Source: an uncultured Bacteroidales bacterium (GTDB lineage: Bacteria > Bacteroidota > Bacteroidia > Bacteroidales > Paludibacteraceae). Taken from it: a stretch of DNA of 46,984 bases. The position numbers and the translations under genes are program-made. Position 1 is the stretch's first letter, and each line of letters begins with the position of its first letter. This document shows positions 28,223 to 37,817 of this stretch, piece after piece. The notes below the pieces were generated by a model. That model did no database searches. It was not told the origin of the DNA and worked only from the letters and a program-made list of their open reading frames with translations. Where the stretch lies: assembly GCA_902784425.1 (NCBI GenBank), contig CACZUS010000016.1, forward strand, positions 1 through 46,984, in the 5' to 3' direction.

Positions 28223-30784
28223 TTAGAACCAACGTACGTAGCAGAAGTCTTGACGATGTGCCAAGTCTTTGTTTTTAGGGAACATGCGGAATGCATATTT
28301 ATATGCACCTGCACGAGAGATTCTGTCTTCCAATCGGAAATACAACTTTGTTCCTTCTGATTTGTAGAGTTCCATCTCTTTCACATCGTCAAGAGTTTCG
28401 TTGTTTTCTGCATTGAAGATAGTAACGAAATCAACGCCAATACCTTTGTCTTTCAATTCTTTGGTGTCGATGACAGCCTCTACTGTATAGTGGTCGCCCA
28501 CCTCTGCGTTGGTTGACAATTTATCGGATAGAGAAGTTGAAACGATTTCAATCTGATCCCATTTAGCAGCAACTTCTTCCTTCCATGCAGCAATCTCTTT
28601 AGCTTTTGCGTAGTTGTCTTTTGTGACGAATGCTTTACGCTCAGCCAATGGGTTGTAGAACTTTCTTGTGTAATCATCCAACATACGTTTTGTTGTGTAG
28701 TTAGGAGTAATCATCGCGAATGAGTTCTTGATGGTCTTAATCCATTCAGGAGAGTATCCCTTGCTGTTGGTTGCGTAATACATAGGGATGATTTCCGTCT
28801 CCAAGATTCTGTAGATGGTTGATGCATCCAATTGATCTTGGTAGGTTTGGTTCTCGTAAGTTCTTTTCTCGGTCAATGCCCAACCTGCGCCTTCACGGTA
28901 GCCTTCCAACCACCATCCATCTTTTACAGAGAAGTTGATGACACCGTTCATCAAAGCTTTCTCTCCTGATGTACCAGATGCCTCAAGCGGACGAGTAGGA
29001 GTGTTCAACCAGATATCCACACCTGCGATTAGACGTTTTGCCAATGCAATATCGTAGTTCTCCAAGAAGATGATTTTACCAACGAACTCAGGCATACGAG
29101 AAATCTCGATGATACGTTTGATCAATCCTTTTCCTCCACCATCTGCTGGGTGAGCTTTTCCTGTGAACACGAATGTAACAGGACGGTCAGGATTGTTTAC
29201 GATTTCAGAAAGTCTCTTCAAATCAGTGAAAAGCAAATGAGCACGTTTGTATGTTGCAAAACGACGACCGAAACCGATAGCCAATGCGTCTGGGTTGAAA
29301 TTACGTTTCACCTCCATGAAGCGAGCAGGATCTCCCTGTTTTGTGCTCCATATCTCTGTATATTTTGCATAAACGTAGTCTAATAATTTCTTTCTCAAAT
29401 CCTTCCTGATTTGCCAGATTTCCTCATCAGGCACATCGTATATTTTTTGCCAAATCTCTGGATTGGATTGGTCTTTGTAGAATTTGTCTCCGAAAGTCTT
29501 TTCATAAAGTTTTCTCCATGATGAGTCAGCCCATGAAGGAAGGTGAACACCGTTTGTCACATAGTTTACATGAGACTCTTCTGGGAAGTAACCTTTCCAA
29601 ATAGGGGCGAACATCTTCTTGGAAACCTCACCGTGCAACCAGCTCACACCATTCACCTCTTGGCAAGTGTTGCAAGCGAAGACGCTCATAGAGAACTTCT
29701 CGTTTTTGTCGCCTGGATTCTCACGACCCATATCCATCAACTCATCCCATGAGATGCCTAGCTTTTCAGCATAGTGGAACATGTATTTTCCGAACAATCC
29801 TTCGTCGAATTTGTCGTGACCAGCAGGAACTGGAGTGTGAACAGTATACAAAGAAGAAGAACGAACTACTTCGAATGCTTGATGGAATGACAATCCCTCT
29901 TCATGGATGTAGTCGCATAGACGTTGTACGTTGATCAATGCAGCGTGACCTTCGTTACAGTGATAAGTATCGTGCTTGATGCCCAATTTCTTAAGCAACA
30001 ATATACCTCCGATACCTAACAAGTACTCTTGTTTCAAACGGTTTTCCCAGTCGCCACCATAAAGCATGTGAGTGATAGAACGGTCGTATTCGGAGTTTTT
30101 GTCAATGTCTGTATCCATCAAATAGAGGTTGATTCTTCCGACTGCAACCTTCCATATATTAGCGTAGATGATACGGTCGTGATAAGGCACTTCCAATAAA
30201 TCTGCGTTTCCGTGTTCATCTTTAATCAATGTTACAGGAAGATTGCCGAAGTTCTGAGGTTCGTAGTTGGCAATTTGATCGCCATCCATAGACAATGTTT
30301 GAGTGAAGTAACCAAAACGATATAGGAATCCGACTGCCGTCATATCCACGTTGCAATCGCTGGCCTCTTTCAAATAGTCGCCGGCCAATACACCAAGACC
30401 TCCAGAATAAATTTTAAGGATTTCTGTGATACCATATTCCATGGAGAAATAGGCTACAGATGGTTTCTTGGGATCTTTAGGAGTATCAACGTATTTTTTG
30501 AATTCTTTATAGACAGCGTCTATGTTTGCCAATAATTCCTTGTTGTTCTCTACTGCTTCAAGTTTCTCTATTTCGATAGTGTTCAAGAAGAGAACTGGGT
30601 TCTTTCCGCATTTAATCCAGAAATCTGCATCGATCTGTTTGAACAGTTTTCTTGATGCTGGATTCCATGACCAGTATACGTTTTGAGCAATTTCTTGTAG
30701 TTTTTCCAATTTGGCAGGAACTTTTGATTTTGTGGTAATTTCCTTCCATTCTGGATTGTTAGCTGAATTAATTCTGATACTCAT
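28223..30784 (-). CDS. glgP: Glycogen/alpha-glucan phosphorylase
   Basis: Releases glucose-1-phosphate from alpha-1,4-glucans using PLP and phosphate; 853 residues, cytoplasmic. The N-terminal region ([13 protein letters not shown]) matches the DUF3417-type alpha-glucan phosphorylases of actinobacteria and Bacteroidota rather than E. coli GlgP. Core landmarks include [26 protein letters not shown] and the PLP-lysine segment [14 protein letters not shown]. It lies downstream of glycogen synthase on the same strand, separated by 127 bases. Confidence 0.95.
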   Translation of the reverse strand: MSIRINSANNPEWKEITTKSKVPAKLEKLQEIAQNVYWSWNPASRKLFKQIDADFWIKCGKNPVLFLNTIEIEKLEAVENNKELLANIDAVYKEFKKYVDTPKDPKKPSVAYFSMEYGITEILKIYSGGLGVLAGDYLKEASDCNVDMTAVGFLYRFGYFTQTLSMDGDQIANYEPQNFGNLPVTLIKDEHGNADLLEVPYHDRIIYANIWKVAVGRINLYLMDTDIDKNSEYDRSITHMLYGGDWENRLKQEYLLGIGGILLLKKLGIKHDTYHCNEGHAALINVQRLCDYIHEEGLSFHQAFEVVRSSSLYTVHTPVPAGHDKFDEGLFGKYMFHYAEKLGISWDELMDMGRENPGDKNEKFSMSVFACNTCQEVNGVSWLHGEVSKKMFAPIWKGYFPEESHVNYVTNGVHLPSWADSSWRKLYEKTFGDKFYKDQSNPEIWQKIYDVPDEEIWQIRKDLRKKLLDYVYAKYTEIWSTKQGDPARFMEVKRNFNPDALAIGFGRRFATYKRAHLLFTDLKRLSEIVNNPDRPVTFVFTGKAHPADGGGKGLIKRIIEISRMPEFVGKIIFLENYDIALAKRLIAGVDIWLNTPTRPLEASGTSGEKALMNGVINFSVKDGWWLEGYREGAGWALTEKRTYENQTYQDQLDASTIYRILETEIIPMYYATNSKGYSPEWIKTIKNSFAMITPNYTTKRMLDDYTRKFYNPLAERKAFVTKDNYAKAKEIAAWKEEVAAKWDQIEIVSTSLSDKLSTNAEVGDHYTVEAVIDTKELKDKGIGVDFVTIFNAENNETLDDVKEMELYKSEGTKLYFRLEDRISRAGAYKYAFRMFPKNKDLAHRQDFCYVRWF

Positions 30785-30802
30785 TTTTTTGTTTGTTTAT
30801 AT

Positions 30803-30822
30803 GGGAATTACTCTAAATTCCC
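30803..30822 (-). repeat. Short inverted repeat in the glgP leader
   Basis: GGGAATT/AATTCCC arms of 7 bp with a 6-nt loop, 18 bases before the glgP ATG. No T run follows on either strand, so it is more likely a leader hairpin or operator than a terminator. The rest of 30785-30911 shows no promoter box. Confidence 0.4.
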
Positions 30823-30911
30823 GATTAGTTATTTGTTTTTCTATAATGATGTTTCTTGTCCATTCTCGAAAGAGGTCTTCTTTAGCACAAATCATGAATG
30901 ACCTTCCAACG

Positions 30912-32546
30912 TTATTTCTTTTGTTTTGACAATGCTATGTCGAACGCTTTTTGATAATATTGAATGAAATCGTCCCACGAACATTTTTTTGCTAGTGCCA
31001 AAGCTTTTTTATGAATATTGTCGATCTCTTTTTTGTTCATCTTTGCCAGTTGCTTGATATTGTTTTGAATTTCATCAGCCACTGCGAAGTAATTCGTGTC
31101 TGTGCGATGGATGACAGCAACGCCGTTGGATATGTCTACGGGTTTGGCAGAACACCATAGACCGAATCCTGCCAAGTCGGTTGTGATTGTAGGAATGCTG
31201 AAAACAGCACTTTCTAGTGGTGTATAACCCCATGGCTCATAATATGAGGCAAAGATGGTTAGATCCAATCCGATGAGGAGATCATAATAGCTCTTGTTGA
31301 AGATGCCATCGTTGCCATTGAGATATGAAGGAACAAGAATGACTTTTACGTTTTGCTCTGGTTCATTGTCGAAGTGAAACATACGCATCGTGTGCAGAAT
31401 CTTGTCATCCATGAAATTGTATATCTCATGCGTGATGTTTTTCCTGTATACATGGAATTTTGCGTTGGGGTCGGAAAGTTTTTGTTGAAGATCTTTGCGT
31501 GCGCCCATATTCCAACCGGGAACAAGAATGAATGCAACGATTTCGCGTTTGAATGAGGTGTCGCATGCAATCATGCGGAGAGATTCTAGAAATAGATCGA
31601 TACCTTTATTTCTGAATTCATAACGTCCGCTTGTTCCGATAAAAAGTGCATCGTCTGAGATTTCATAGCCAATCAATTTTTCGGCAACTGTTTTCAGCGT
31701 GTTTCTTGCCTCTTTTCTCTTCTTTGTGTATTGAGCGCCACGAGGCACAAAATCGTCTTCAAATCCATTGGGTGTGACGATGTCTGGCATTTTCTCCAGC
31801 AACTGTTTGCATTCTCTTGCAGTGATGTCACTGACGGTGGTGAAACAGTCGGCTTGGTGTGCGGCACTCTTTTCCACTAAGTGTTTTGCTTTCACATTCA
31901 GCTCGCAAGCCATTTGATCTCCATTGTATCCGGAAAAATATTCATAGAGAGATTTTCCGTTGAAGCAGATGGAGCGACCAGTTGTGGTGGCATGCGTTGT
32001 GAATAATGTTTTTATATATGGGCAGTGAATCTTTGTGTATAGCAGACCAGATCCCGTTGTCCATTCGTGAAATTGTGCAACGATTTTCTTTTTCTCTACT
32101 TTGTGGAATTGACAGAAGTTCTCGATGAGTTTTGCTGTTGCATATCCAAATAAAACAGATTCTTTATAGTCTCCGTAGGCTTCCATAGAGTCTACTTTGA
32201 AGTGGTCCCACATCTCATAAAGAAACGCATCCGTCTCTTCGGCAAAACCTCTGTGATCAATTAAAACAACAATGGGATTGCCAGGAATGTCCCATCTTCC
32301 GGCTCTTACTTTTACGTTGTTTTTGTTGCAATTAGTTATCCACTTTTTGAGAAGTGATTTGTCTTCTTTGAAAAAACTGTTTTCTACGCCTTCGAAGTCA
32401 GGTCCAATGTAGATTAACTTGTCGGAATAGATGGTGTTTAATGCCTTTGCTTGTGTGGACAATACGGTGTAGATGCCTCCGATCTTGTTGCACACTTCCC
32501 AACTAACTTCAAATACGTAATCTGGTTTATTCTCAAATTCATTCAT
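30912..32546 (-). CDS. Glycogen synthase, GT3-like
   Basis: 544 residues. The opening FEVSWEVCNKIGGIYTVLSTQA, then FHEWTTGSGLLYTK and TTHATTTGRSI, are the hallmarks of the eukaryote-type (GT3) glycogen synthases found in Bacteroidota, distinct from the GT5 GlgA of E. coli. The C-terminal Rossmann half carries YYEPWGYTPLESAVFSIPTITTDLAGFG. It would extend glycogen from a nucleotide-glucose donor. With the downstream phosphorylase it forms a synthesis/breakdown pair; no branching enzyme or GlgC lies in the window. Confidence 0.9.
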   Translation of the reverse strand: MNEFENKPDYVFEVSWEVCNKIGGIYTVLSTQAKALNTIYSDKLIYIGPDFEGVENSFFKEDKSLLKKWITNCNKNNVKVRAGRWDIPGNPIVVLIDHRGFAEETDAFLYEMWDHFKVDSMEAYGDYKESVLFGYATAKLIENFCQFHKVEKKKIVAQFHEWTTGSGLLYTKIHCPYIKTLFTTHATTTGRSICFNGKSLYEYFSGYNGDQMACELNVKAKHLVEKSAAHQADCFTTVSDITARECKQLLEKMPDIVTPNGFEDDFVPRGAQYTKKRKEARNTLKTVAEKLIGYEISDDALFIGTSGRYEFRNKGIDLFLESLRMIACDTSFKREIVAFILVPGWNMGARKDLQQKLSDPNAKFHVYRKNITHEIYNFMDDKILHTMRMFHFDNEPEQNVKVILVPSYLNGNDGIFNKSYYDLLIGLDLTIFASYYEPWGYTPLESAVFSIPTITTDLAGFGLWCSAKPVDISNGVAVIHRTDTNYFAVADEIQNNIKQLAKMNKKEIDNIHKKALALAKKCSWDDFIQYYQKAFDIALSKQKK

Positions 32547-32577
32547 ATACTTTTCAGTCGATTCCCATTTTGATGGA

Positions 32578-32585
32578 CAAATATA
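32578..32585 (-). promoter_or_regulatory. -7 box for the glycogen synthase gene
   Basis: Minus-strand TATATTTG, 31 bases before the ATG. TTG lies about 25 bp upstream, wider than the usual spacing. Confidence 0.5.
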
Positions 32586-32626
32586 ATTATTTTTTTTATT
32601 TTTTTGTTGGCAATACTATTTTTTTG

Positions 32627-35320
32627 TTAGTACCAGTTTGGATAATCTCCTGAGTCTGTTCTTTTCTCATATTTGAGATCTTGTAACATGGATGAATTTA
32701 CACCAATGTGGAAATTAAATCCTTGGTTGTTGCCAAATGGAATGAAGTCTAAGCTGGCTGACCAGCAGTGCAGATTTCTTTTGATTCCGCAAGAGGTGTA
32801 AGACATTTCATGATTCAGGAAATCATATCCGGAACTTATAGTGAAAGTCCAGTTTTTTGAAAAATTAATATTGCCGGAGAAATTGAGCGATTGAGTCAGT
32901 CTTCTATCAAACTCCAATGTCTCTTTGTTGAATTTGTAGTTTCCGTATGAGATGGAGTAGCTGACGTTTAGGTTCCAAGGAAGAGAGAATTTCTCATATT
33001 CGTCAGGGTCCTCTTTCTTCTCCTTTTCTTTCTCTTCTGCCTCTTCTATTTGATCTTCCAATAAGTCGTCCAAGTTTTCTGCATCAGGATTAATATCATC
33101 ATCCTCATCCTCTTTCTCCTGTTTTTTCTTTTTCTTAAATGTACTATTGTTGAATGTATAGTTGAAGGATGTCCTTGCATTGGTCAATCTAAACAGACGT
33201 CCGTTGCGTTCCATTTCAGATATGTTGGACTTATAGTAAGATCCATCTTTGTCTATTTTATATGTATACGGGCAGAAACCTGCATTAACATTCAAGTTCA
33301 CCTTTTTCGTTATTTTTAAACGTAAACTGGTGGACAGATCAGACCATGGCGCTTCATCCTCTTCAGAGAATAGCTTATAGCTGGTGTTGAGGGAAAAATT
33401 GTCGATTAGTGATATCTTTTTATAACCAGTGGTGTCTTTTTCACTGGCTACTTTCATTTCCAAATTGTTGGATAACCCTAGATTGATGACGCCACCTCCG
33501 TTACTGGTTGGACCTCCGTAGTAGTTGCTACTGAAATATCCGTATTGTGTGGTGTCGATGGTTCCATCCAGAAATTTCCTTGTGTATGTGCCGTAATATT
33601 CTTGTCCGAAATGAGGCCATGGCTTCTCCATTTTAGGTGAGAATGAGAAGCTGACGGAAGGTTGCAATACGTGTCGGATCATGTTGATTTTCTTGCCCCA
33701 AATAGGTTGGAAGAATCCGTAGAGTTGAGTACTCATGCTTAGGTTTGCACTCATGTCATTGATTCGATAGAAACCATTTTCGTGACGTTTTTCTACCGTT
33801 TGCTCTTGTTCATTCCATGATTGGTATGTCTTTTTAAAATACCATTTTTCATTATAGTTTAATGAAGGTGTGAAAATCAAATATTTAAATAACGTATAAG
33901 ATGCGCCGATGTTGACTTGGTTCTTGACACCATTGTTCCAATCGTTCAGAAGATTAGCCTCGAATAATTTGTCTTGTTTGGTAGAAACGTAGTTGTCAAA
34001 GTTCATTCCGTAGTTTAAATAGATTTTTTCGTACCATTTGTCTTTTCCCACCTTTTCTTTTCTTTTGAATGGGTAAACACGAGACATGCTCAAATTGATG
34101 GTTGGCAATTTGAGCGAGATGGTGGAGTCGCTCTGTCTTTGGTTGAGTGTGAAGTTGGTGGTCAAAGAGAAGGGTGACTCGGGAAATTTATATGTGTAGT
34201 TGATACTGGATGATTTGTTGTTTTCTCCGTAGGAAGAAGGGTTGTAGTGAGAACTGGTGTTGTTTTTGTTGTATGAAGATGTCGAGAAGTTGATGGAAGA
34301 CGAGAAGGAGCTGAAAGGGTTCGCTTTAGCGTCTTGTGCGTGCGACCATATGATTCTAAAGTCTTTGACTTCAGTATAGTCGGGTAGAGTCTTCTCACTT
34401 GTTTTCGTCGATTGAAAGCTAACGCTTACATTTCCGGCAAATTTGTATCTTTTCCTATATTGGGAAGTAGCACTTGCGGCCCATGAACCTTTTGTGTAGA
34501 TATCACCGCGAATAGCTAAGTCGAAATAGTCATTTATGGCAAGGTAGTAACCTCCATTTCTTAGATAGAATCCACGGGAACTCTCTTCTCCGAAAGTAGG
34601 CATTAAAATACCGGATGAGTATTTTTCTGTGAATGGAAAGAAACCAAAAGGTAATGCAAGCGGAAGAGGAACATCTTCGATAACTAAGTAAGCCGGACCT
34701 GCAACGATGTATTCTTTGGGCTTCACCTTTGCTTTGGTTAAGTTTAAGTAGAAGTGAGGATGTTCATGGTCTTCGCAGGTGGTGTATTTGGCATTTTTCA
34801 TTAGAAATGTGTTGTCTTCCAGCTTTTTCGCTTTTTCGCCTGTGACGTAACCGTCGCCTTGTTGGGTAACCACATTTCTGATTAATCCTTTTTTCGTTTT
34901 GAAGTTGAAGTCTATGCCATCCGACTCGTATGAGTCGTTTCCATCTTTGAATACGGGTCTTCCAACCAGTGCGCCAGTTGTGTCTTTACCGGGCAAGGCG
35001 TGAACAATGTTGCTGTCTGTGTTTAGTTCTATGTGGTCGGAGGTAAGCTCCATTGTTTCATAAGTGACTTTAGCATCTCCGTATAAAAAGGCCCGACCGT
35101 TCGCAAAAAACACGATAGAGTCTTTTGCGGAATAATGAACAATGTCAGTAACAGCGTCTTTGGAATATTTTTTTTGTGATTTAGATGTTTTTGTAGAGTC
35201 GACCAAGGAAGTGTCATTTTTCGCTTTTGATACGTCATCCTTTGCCATTGTATTCGTCGTAATCACAGTCGAAAACAAGACAAAAAATAAAAAGTATTTA
35301 TATAAATATTTGAGTATCAA
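32627..35320 (-). CDS. lptD: LptD-like outer-membrane LPS assembly protein
   Basis: About 897 residues if TTG 35320 is the start. It gives a classical signal peptide (two lysines, then a hydrophobic core ending near T-N-T-M-A). The first in-frame ATG, at 35248, would lose that signal, and the TTG at 35362 lies inside the promoter box. After the signal comes an OstA-like N-terminal domain (YSAKDSIVFFANGRAFLYG) and a long beta-barrel with alternating aromatic strands. A 50-residue Lys/Glu/Asp-rich insert (32987-33136) interrupts the barrel. LptD inserts lipopolysaccharide into the outer leaflet. It diverges from the amidase gene. Confidence 0.82.
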   Translation of the reverse strand: MILKYLYKYFLFFVLFSTVITTNTMAKDDVSKAKNDTSLVDSTKTSKSQKKYSKDAVTDIVHYSAKDSIVFFANGRAFLYGDAKVTYETMELTSDHIELNTDSNIVHALPGKDTTGALVGRPVFKDGNDSYESDGIDFNFKTKKGLIRNVVTQQGDGYVTGEKAKKLEDNTFLMKNAKYTTCEDHEHPHFYLNLTKAKVKPKEYIVAGPAYLVIEDVPLPLALPFGFFPFTEKYSSGILMPTFGEESSRGFYLRNGGYYLAINDYFDLAIRGDIYTKGSWAASATSQYRKRYKFAGNVSVSFQSTKTSEKTLPDYTEVKDFRIIWSHAQDAKANPFSSFSSSINFSTSSYNKNNTSSHYNPSSYGENNKSSSINYTYKFPESPFSLTTNFTLNQRQSDSTISLKLPTINLSMSRVYPFKRKEKVGKDKWYEKIYLNYGMNFDNYVSTKQDKLFEANLLNDWNNGVKNQVNIGASYTLFKYLIFTPSLNYNEKWYFKKTYQSWNEQEQTVEKRHENGFYRINDMSANLSMSTQLYGFFQPIWGKKINMIRHVLQPSVSFSFSPKMEKPWPHFGQEYYGTYTRKFLDGTIDTTQYGYFSSNYYGGPTSNGGGVINLGLSNNLEMKVASEKDTTGYKKISLIDNFSLNTSYKLFSEEDEAPWSDLSTSLRLKITKKVNLNVNAGFCPYTYKIDKDGSYYKSNISEMERNGRLFRLTNARTSFNYTFNNSTFKKKKKQEKEDEDDDINPDAENLDDLLEDQIEEAEEKEKEKKEDPDEYEKFSLPWNLNVSYSISYGNYKFNKETLEFDRRLTQSLNFSGNINFSKNWTFTISSGYDFLNHEMSYTSCGIKRNLHCWSASLDFIPFGNNQGFNFHIGVNSSMLQDLKYEKRTDSGDYPNWY

Positions 35321-35359
35321 AAGATTAATTATATTTATTTTTGTAATCCGTATTGCGTG

Positions 35360-35367
35360 CAAATTTA
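35360..35367 (-). promoter_or_regulatory. -7 box for lptD
   Basis: Minus-strand TAAATTTG, about 40 bases before the proposed TTG start. It is one arm of the exact inverted repeat GCAAATTTA/TAAATTTGC (35359-35367 and 35382-35390). Confidence 0.6.
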
Positions 35368-35381
35368 CGAATAATTTTTCC

Positions 35382-35389
35382 TAAATTTG
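35382..35389 (+). promoter_or_regulatory. -7 box for the amidase gene
   Basis: TAAATTTG, 27 bases before ATG 35417; the other arm of the inverted repeat shared with the lptD box, 14 bp away. Confidence 0.6.
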
Positions 35390-35416
35390 CCACAGAAATA
35401 TTAAAAATAGAATTTG

Positions 35417-36733
35417 ATGAAAAATTCTTTGAATTTTGTACGTTTTTTATGTTTCGCAAGCTTCTTATGCTATTCTGTTTTTTCGATTGCAGCGGAGAAA
35501 CAGTTTGTTGTTGTTATTGATGCTGGTCATGGAGGAAAAGATGCTGGCGCGATAGGTTACAGCCTAAAGGTAAAGGAGAAGACGGTCAATTTGAATACGG
35601 CGTTAAAGTTAGGTGCGCTGTTGGAGAAGGAGCCGGGAGTAAAGGTGGTTTATACCCGAAAGAAGGATGTTTTTATTCCGTTGGATGACAGAGCACAAAT
35701 AGCCAATAAAGCGAAGGCTGATTTGTTTATATCCATTCACGCCAATGCTGCAGAGAATCGGTCTGCAAAAGGAACGGAAACATATACGGTAGGATCTTCG
35801 TCTGCAAACTTGGAAGTGGCGATGCGAGAGAACTCTGTTATCTTGTATGAGTCTGATTACAAAACGAAATATAAGGGTTTTGACAATAGTTCCGAGTCAT
35901 ACATTATGTTTGATTACATACAATCAAAGTATATGGAACAGAGTGTTAATTTTGCATCCTATATAGAGAAAGAGTTTGTGTCGTCTAAAAGAAGTAGTAG
36001 AGGGGTGAAACAGGCAGGTTTTTGGGTGTTAAAACAAACGTCGATGCCTGCAGTGTTGATTGAGTTAGGATATCTTTCGAATAAAGAGGAAGAAGCATTT
36101 TTGAATAAAGATGCCAATCTTGATAAAATGGCCAAGTCTATTCATCGCGCTTTTGTAGCTTATAAGAAGAAGCATGACGGAAAGGATGGAACATCGTATC
36201 GTGAAGAGATGAAGAAGAATGCAGATGCTGTTAAATCGGACGAGGCAAAGAATAGTGATGAGAAAAAAAAGGATGAGGTGAAATCATCAGAAACAAAAGG
36301 AACAGAAAAAGCAGTTTTCAATGAGAAGGAGAGTCCGGCTGCAGAAGATGATAATGCAAGCAAGAAAGAGACGCTAAAAAATGATACGGTAAAAGTAACA
36401 AAAGAAGAGAAACAGGATAAAAAAGAGGGAGAGAAAAAGGAGACTTCCGCACCTGTTGCGGCTAAGGATGAAATACGGTATGCCGTTCAGTTTTGTAGTT
36501 CTAGCACCAAAAAGCCGTTAGACTGTCGTGATTTTAAGGGATGTGTCCCAGCACGAGAGTTTGTTGAAACGGGAACTTATAAATATAAATATGTGTATGG
36601 TGATGCGAAGACGTTTCAGGAGGGGTTGAAATTAAGAGATGAGGTGAAGAAAAAGTTTCCGGATGCTTTTTTGGTTGTTATCAAGAATGGAGTGAAACTG
36701 CCAACAAGTGAGGCGAGAAATTATTACAAGTGA
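35417..36733 (+). CDS. N-acetylmuramoyl-L-alanine amidase with C-terminal SPOR-like domain
   Basis: 438 residues from ATG 35417. A signal peptide (to about residue 25) leads into an Amidase_3 zinc hydrolase domain: VVVIDAGHGGKDAGA with the first His, KVKEKTVNL with Glu, ISIHANA with His and VLIELGYLSN with catalytic Glu. It cleaves the bond between MurNAc and the stem peptide during cell separation. A highly charged Lys/Glu linker (about 255-350) joins a C-terminal domain (YAVQFCSSS...) that resembles a SPOR peptidoglycan-binding domain. The MCE gene follows 37 bases later. Confidence 0.9.
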   Translation: MKNSLNFVRFLCFASFLCYSVFSIAAEKQFVVVIDAGHGGKDAGAIGYSLKVKEKTVNLNTALKLGALLEKEPGVKVVYTRKKDVFIPLDDRAQIANKAKADLFISIHANAAENRSAKGTETYTVGSSSANLEVAMRENSVILYESDYKTKYKGFDNSSESYIMFDYIQSKYMEQSVNFASYIEKEFVSSKRSSRGVKQAGFWVLKQTSMPAVLIELGYLSNKEEEAFLNKDANLDKMAKSIHRAFVAYKKKHDGKDGTSYREEMKKNADAVKSDEAKNSDEKKKDEVKSSETKGTEKAVFNEKESPAAEDDNASKKETLKNDTVKVTKEEKQDKKEGEKKETSAPVAAKDEIRYAVQFCSSSTKKPLDCRDFKGCVPAREFVETGTYKYKYVYGDAKTFQEGLKLRDEVKKKFPDAFLVVIKNGVKLPTSEARNYYK

Positions 36734-36770
36734 AAAAAATGAGTATACGCTCAACTAAATAGGATTTGAT

Positions 36771-37703
36771 ATGAGTATTTTGAAAGACATTACGAATTTA
36801 GCTATATCCAAAGAATTTAAAATTGGATTTTGGGTTATTCTTACGATTGCAGCGACCTATTTTGGTGTTAATTATCTAAAAGGCATCAATATCTTTAATC
36901 CGACTAATTATTATTATCTTAAGTTTGACCACATTAATGGGTTGGTGGAGACAAACGACGTAAACATAAAGGGATATAAGGTTGGATTGGTTAAGAAGAT
37001 TATATATGATTATGAACATCCGGAGGCAGATGTGACGGTAATCTTACAAGTGGATGATGATTTGAAAATTCCTAAAGGAACGAAAGCAGGATTGGTTTCT
37101 GGTTTGTTGGGAAGTCCGACGATAGAATTATTCATCGATCCGTTGAACACCTCATCGGAGTATTATAAAAAAGGAGATACAATTCCTTCCTATATAGATA
37201 ATGGTATAATGGATGCACTTTCTGCAGAGTTGATGCCTCGTATACAATCCATTATTCCTCAATTGGATTCCTTGATGGTCTCATTGCAAGTTATAGCACA
37301 AAATAAGGCCATAGAAAAATCATTATCAAATATAGAGGTGATTACAACTAATTTGAAAGGAACTTCCGTTTCATTGAACAAATTGGTTGATAATGATGTT
37401 CCTCAGTTGATTGGAAATGCCAATTCAGTTATGTCAAAGTTTGATAAGGTGGGAGATAACCTTTCTACGATTGATTTTAATAAAACAGTAACGGAATTAA
37501 ATCGTACTTTGGCGAGTGTTCATGGCGTGGCGGATAAGATCAACAAGGGTAACGGAACATTAGGTTTGTTGTTGAATGATAGTGAGTTATATAATAAGCT
37601 TGGGACAACAGTATCGAGTGCGAATGATCTTTTAGTAGATTTGAAGGCGAATCCAAATCGTTATGTTCATTTTTCACTTATGGGTAAAAACAAAGAAAAA
37701 TAA
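36771..37703 (+). CDS. MCE (MlaD-like) lipid-transport protein
   Basis: 310 residues, one N-terminal membrane helix (about 17-35, IGFWVILTIAATYFGVNYL) and then the MCE/MlaD domain (YYYLKFDHINGLVETNDVNIKGYKVGLVKKI, and GTKAGLVSGLLGSPTIEL). MlaD-type proteins form hexameric rings that shuttle phospholipids between membranes. The C-terminal part (residues 150-300) is a helical/coiled region rich in leucine and asparagine. No ABC transporter partner (MlaE/MlaF) is next to it; the partner genes must be elsewhere. Same strand as, and probably co-transcribed with, the amidase gene. Confidence 0.88.
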   Translation: MSILKDITNLAISKEFKIGFWVILTIAATYFGVNYLKGINIFNPTNYYYLKFDHINGLVETNDVNIKGYKVGLVKKIIYDYEHPEADVTVILQVDDDLKIPKGTKAGLVSGLLGSPTIELFIDPLNTSSEYYKKGDTIPSYIDNGIMDALSAELMPRIQSIIPQLDSLMVSLQVIAQNKAIEKSLSNIEVITTNLKGTSVSLNKLVDNDVPQLIGNANSVMSKFDKVGDNLSTIDFNKTVTELNRTLASVHGVADKINKGNGTLGLLLNDSELYNKLGTTVSSANDLLVDLKANPNRYVHFSLMGKNKEK

Positions 37704-37721
37704 TTTAGAATGATTCTAAAT
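37703..37721. repeat. Perfect 9-bp palindrome at the MCE stop codon
   Basis: ATTTAGAAT-G-ATTCTAAAT overlaps the last base of the MCE stop. No T run follows, so it is not an obvious terminator; an operator or mRNA 3'-end hairpin is possible. Confidence 0.4.
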
Positions 37722-37761
37722 AAAAAATATATTTAGTTGTATTTGTAACAATTTAATATCT

Positions 37762-37769
37762 TAAATTTG
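37762..37769 (+). promoter_or_regulatory. -7 box in the dnaA upstream region
   Basis: TAAATTTG with TTTG at 37742-37745 (16-bp spacer, shorter than usual). The last G is the first base of the hairpin described next. Confidence 0.5.
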
Positions 37770-37817
37770 CAGTGTTTACGAGCAAAAGAAAATATTGTCG
37801 TAAATGCTGCATTTTTT
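37769..37817 (+). terminator. Terminator-like hairpin between the MCE gene and dnaA
   Basis: GCAGTGTTTACGA (37769-37781) pairs with TCGTAAATGCTGC (37798-37810): 13 bp with two G-U pairs, 16-nt loop, then ATTTTTT. It can end transcripts of the MCE gene, or attenuate transcripts that begin at the box at 37762. Confidence 0.65.
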
